Shown one piece after another: positions 46,447 through 46,934 of a DNA stretch of 46,934 bases. Both the position numbers and the translations under genes were made by a program. Numbering within the stretch: position 1 is the first letter of the stretch; each line of letters starts with the position of its first letter. A model generated the notes under the pieces. That model made no database searches. It saw nothing but the letters and a program-made list of their open reading frames with translations, and was not told the origin of the DNA. This DNA is from Clostridia bacterium (lineage in GTDB: Bacteria > Bacillota > Clostridia > Oscillospirales > RGIG8002), in contig JAFRVI010000078.1 in NCBI GenBank assembly GCA_017438525.1, positions 1-46,934 of the forward strand. The letters are read 5' to 3'.

Positions 46447-46682
46447 TACTAAAATCGAAATTTCAAATTAAGTATTTCCATTCCGATACTAAGAATCAGT
46501 TATTTTTTGATACCGACAGACCCGTTGAAAAATAAAAATACCTGTCGGAAGCGATTTCCAAGCCGTTAAAAGTGAGCGCCGTCGCCCGATCAAACGCACC
46601 CGGTTATACTCTATCTGCTTTTTATAAAGTCAACATGATCGAAAAAGTCCGTGTATCCGAAAAACGCATAACAAGGCATAGG
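46447..46682. other. AT-rich intergenic region
   Basis: Besides the operator-like repeats (to about 46490), I see no gene, promoter or structured RNA here. Confidence 0.5.
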
Positions 46683-46717
46683 AAAAACCCGTCTGTTCAA
46701 CGAACAGACGGGTTTTT
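46683..46717. terminator. Perfect 16-bp bidirectional terminator
   Basis: AAAAACCCGTCTGTTC (46683-46698) and its complement (46702-46717) flank a 3-nt loop, giving T-runs on both strands. It follows the tRNA-like sequence on the minus strand. Confidence 0.9.
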
Positions 46718-46730
46718 CGCCTTGCGGCGG

Positions 46731-46789
46731 TGGTGGACCTGAAGGGATTCGAACCCACGACCTCTCGGATGCGAACCGAACGCTCTCCC
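46731..46789 (-). pseudogene. tRNA 3' part lacking its 5' end (anticodon CGC)
   Basis: On the minus strand about 59 nt look like a class I tRNA from the D-stem 3' half (GGGAGAGC) to an encoded CCA. The anticodon arm loop reads TTCGCAT (46769-46775, anticodon CGC, as for Ala), the variable loop is normal, and the T-loop is TTCGAAT (46747-46753). But the acceptor 3' strand CAGGTCC has no GGACCTG partner: upstream reads GTAAAGATGCCGCCC, without the expected TAGCTCAG. The T-stem also has a T-T mismatch. It is likely a broken tRNA or an attachment-site remnant. A promoter (46836-46863) and a terminator (46683-46717) still bracket it. Confidence 0.6.
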
Positions 46790-46835
46790 GGGCGGCATCT
46801 TTACACACCCCCAAAAACGCCCTGCTTCTGATTCG

Positions 46836-46863
46836 ATTATACTCACGCATTTTCTTTTGTCAA
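46836..46863 (-). promoter_or_regulatory. Consensus promoter upstream of the tRNA-like sequence
   Basis: On the minus strand TTGACA (46858-46863), 16 bp, TATAAT (46836-46841). It would start a transcript about 45 nt before the tRNA-like part. Confidence 0.8.
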
Positions 46864-46934
46864 TTCGTATTTTGTAAACTATTTACCCCTCGTGCCTTTC
46901 ACATATTCGTCTTTTTCTTTGAATTACGCTACAA

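Noticed and set aside
46611-46850. A 79-codon frame on the minus strand
   Set aside because: It runs through the tRNA-like sequence (peptide SWVRIPSGPPP is the well-known translation of a tRNA) and a terminator.

Overview
The window (about 47 kb, GC-rich) looks like chromosome from an uncultivated, spore-forming, fibre-degrading member of the Clostridia (Oscillospiraceae-like). The reasons are: spore genes spoIIR and spoIVB, the Bacillota operon yicC-remA-gmk-rpoZ-priA-def-fmt-rsmB-rlmN-prpC-prkC, three secreted glycosidases ending in type I dockerins (the cellulosome attachment module), strong SD sites, consensus -35/-10 promoters, and several TTG starts (priA, fmt, rlmH, spoIVB, a glucosaminidase-like gene). 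Lineage is inference; there is no rRNA here.

Layout. 1-176: an array of small hairpins with different stems and a constant 8-nt linker. 281-1659: a GNAT acetyltransferase and a SAM methyltransferase. 1806-4097: an unusual fusion of an HTH, a cupin and an acyl-CoA synthetase. 4168-14674: two giant secreted GH16/beta-propeller/dockerin proteins on the minus strand. A structured RNA candidate with its own promoter and terminator lies between them on the plus strand (8929-9296). 14754-29572: the minus-strand core operon for envelope signalling, translation and replication restart. A third GH16/propeller/dockerin gene is inserted between priA and def, and coaBC, usually found in that part of the operon, is absent.

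29750-35055: rlmH-pncB (minus) and asnA-glnN (plus; ammonia assimilation into Asn and Gln). 35107-35850: an islet with two small, apparently related unknown proteins. 35921-41595: spoIVB, an FNT transporter, spoIIR, a glucosaminidase-like wall hydrolase, a leaderless metallophosphoesterase gene and a Ser/Asp-rich membrane-anchored surface protein. 41647-41825: a MITE-like element with 20-bp inverted ends. 41899-46377: a four-gene signalling operon (HTH, Hpt, hybrid histidine kinase, solute-binding lipoprotein) without transporter genes. 46731-46789: the 3' part of a tRNA lacking its 5' end, between a good promoter and a strong terminator.

The most notable points are the family of three secreted GH16-propeller-dockerin proteins tied to the PASTA-kinase/translation operon, one of which carries a BMP/PnrA-type ligand-binding domain after its dockerin; the unidentified RNA between two of them; the hairpin array; and the MITE-like element. 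All functions are read from sequence motifs by eye; no database search was possible.
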